Shown: piece after piece, positions 5,378 through 5,446 of the stretch | How the letters are laid out: each line of letters opens with the position of its first letter | How positions within the stretch are numbered: position 1 is the first letter of the stretch | DNA from: RGIG8767 sp964386235 | Lineage (GTDB): Bacteria > Bacillota > Clostridia > Lachnospirales > Lachnospiraceae | DNA length: 5,446 bases | NCBI GenBank assembly: GCA_964386235.1 | Contig: CAYLSH010000108.1 | Span: 1-5,446 of the forward strand | Direction: 5' to 3' | Notes under the pieces: generated by a model | Seen by the model: only the letters and a program-made list of their open reading frames with translations | Database searches by the model: none | Told to the model about the DNA's origin: nothing | Program-made: the position numbers and the translations under genes

Positions 5378-5446
5378 GTGTTCCGTATTCTATATGCCGT
5401 TTTCTTTGCTATGCAAACGCTATACCCAGTCCTTGCAATAATCTCT
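5378..5446 (-). other. Probable 3' end of an unidentified minus-strand gene
   Basis: The terminator at 5327-5377 implies a minus-strand gene ending here. Two frames are open from the window edge: one ends RDYCKDWV with TAG at 5422-5420, the other ends RLLQGLGIAFA with TAG at 5411-5409. A third stays open into the terminator. The visible part is too short to choose a frame or name a product. Confidence 0.3.

Noticed and set aside
5103..5441. Plus-strand open frame of 112 residues at the right end
   Set aside because: It runs antisense through the signal peptide, promoter and terminator of the minus-strand units. No plausible ribosome site or known protein pattern is seen.
1..5446. CRISPR array, tRNA, rRNA or phage defence island
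   Set aside because: No regularly spaced repeats, no tRNA cloverleaf or rRNA sequence, and no defence-system partner genes were seen beside the Rpn-family nuclease.

Overview
The window looks like chromosomal DNA of a low-GC Firmicute, most likely a Lachnospiraceae-type gut clostridium. I infer this from the AT-rich composition, the strong AGGAGG-type ribosome binding sites, the short A/T-flanked intrinsic terminators, and two proteins (an Rpn-type nuclease and a large secreted protein) that resemble Lachnospiraceae families from memory. No database search was possible. All three full-length genes are on the minus strand, so transcription runs from right to left.

From right to left in transcription order: the right edge (5378-5446) is probably the end of an unidentified minus-strand gene, closed by a terminator at 5327-5377. 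A clean promoter (5294-5322) then drives a 760-residue secreted protein (2969-5251), a probable DUF5704-like protein whose C-terminus looks cut short. The promoter for the next unit lies inside the last codons of that gene. Next comes a compact leader region (2791-2970) with two tiny overlapping reading frames and three mutually exclusive RNA helices, and then a 428-residue MFS efflux transporter (1504-2790). A 19-bp hairpin terminator follows it.

The left part holds a 344-residue Rpn/YhgA-like PD-(D/E)XK nuclease (102-1136) behind a 367-bp intergenic region with a long 5' UTR hairpin. The nuclease unit is bracketed by two identical 43-bp copies of the same terminator hairpin, 1370 bp apart. 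At the far left a second, different hairpin and half of a third one share their T/A tracts with the first terminator copy.

The most interesting element is the leader of the MFS gene. A leader peptide (MKLCIATAPCRV) ends inside the loop of a stable hairpin. That loop and its 5' arm can instead form a 14-bp helix with a downstream segment followed by a U-rich tract, and an overlapping segment can pair over 10 bp with the Shine-Dalgarno of the transporter. This is the layout expected for ribosome-mediated, probably antibiotic-induced, attenuation of a drug efflux gene. The three main genes have no evident shared pathway and appear to be separate transcription units.
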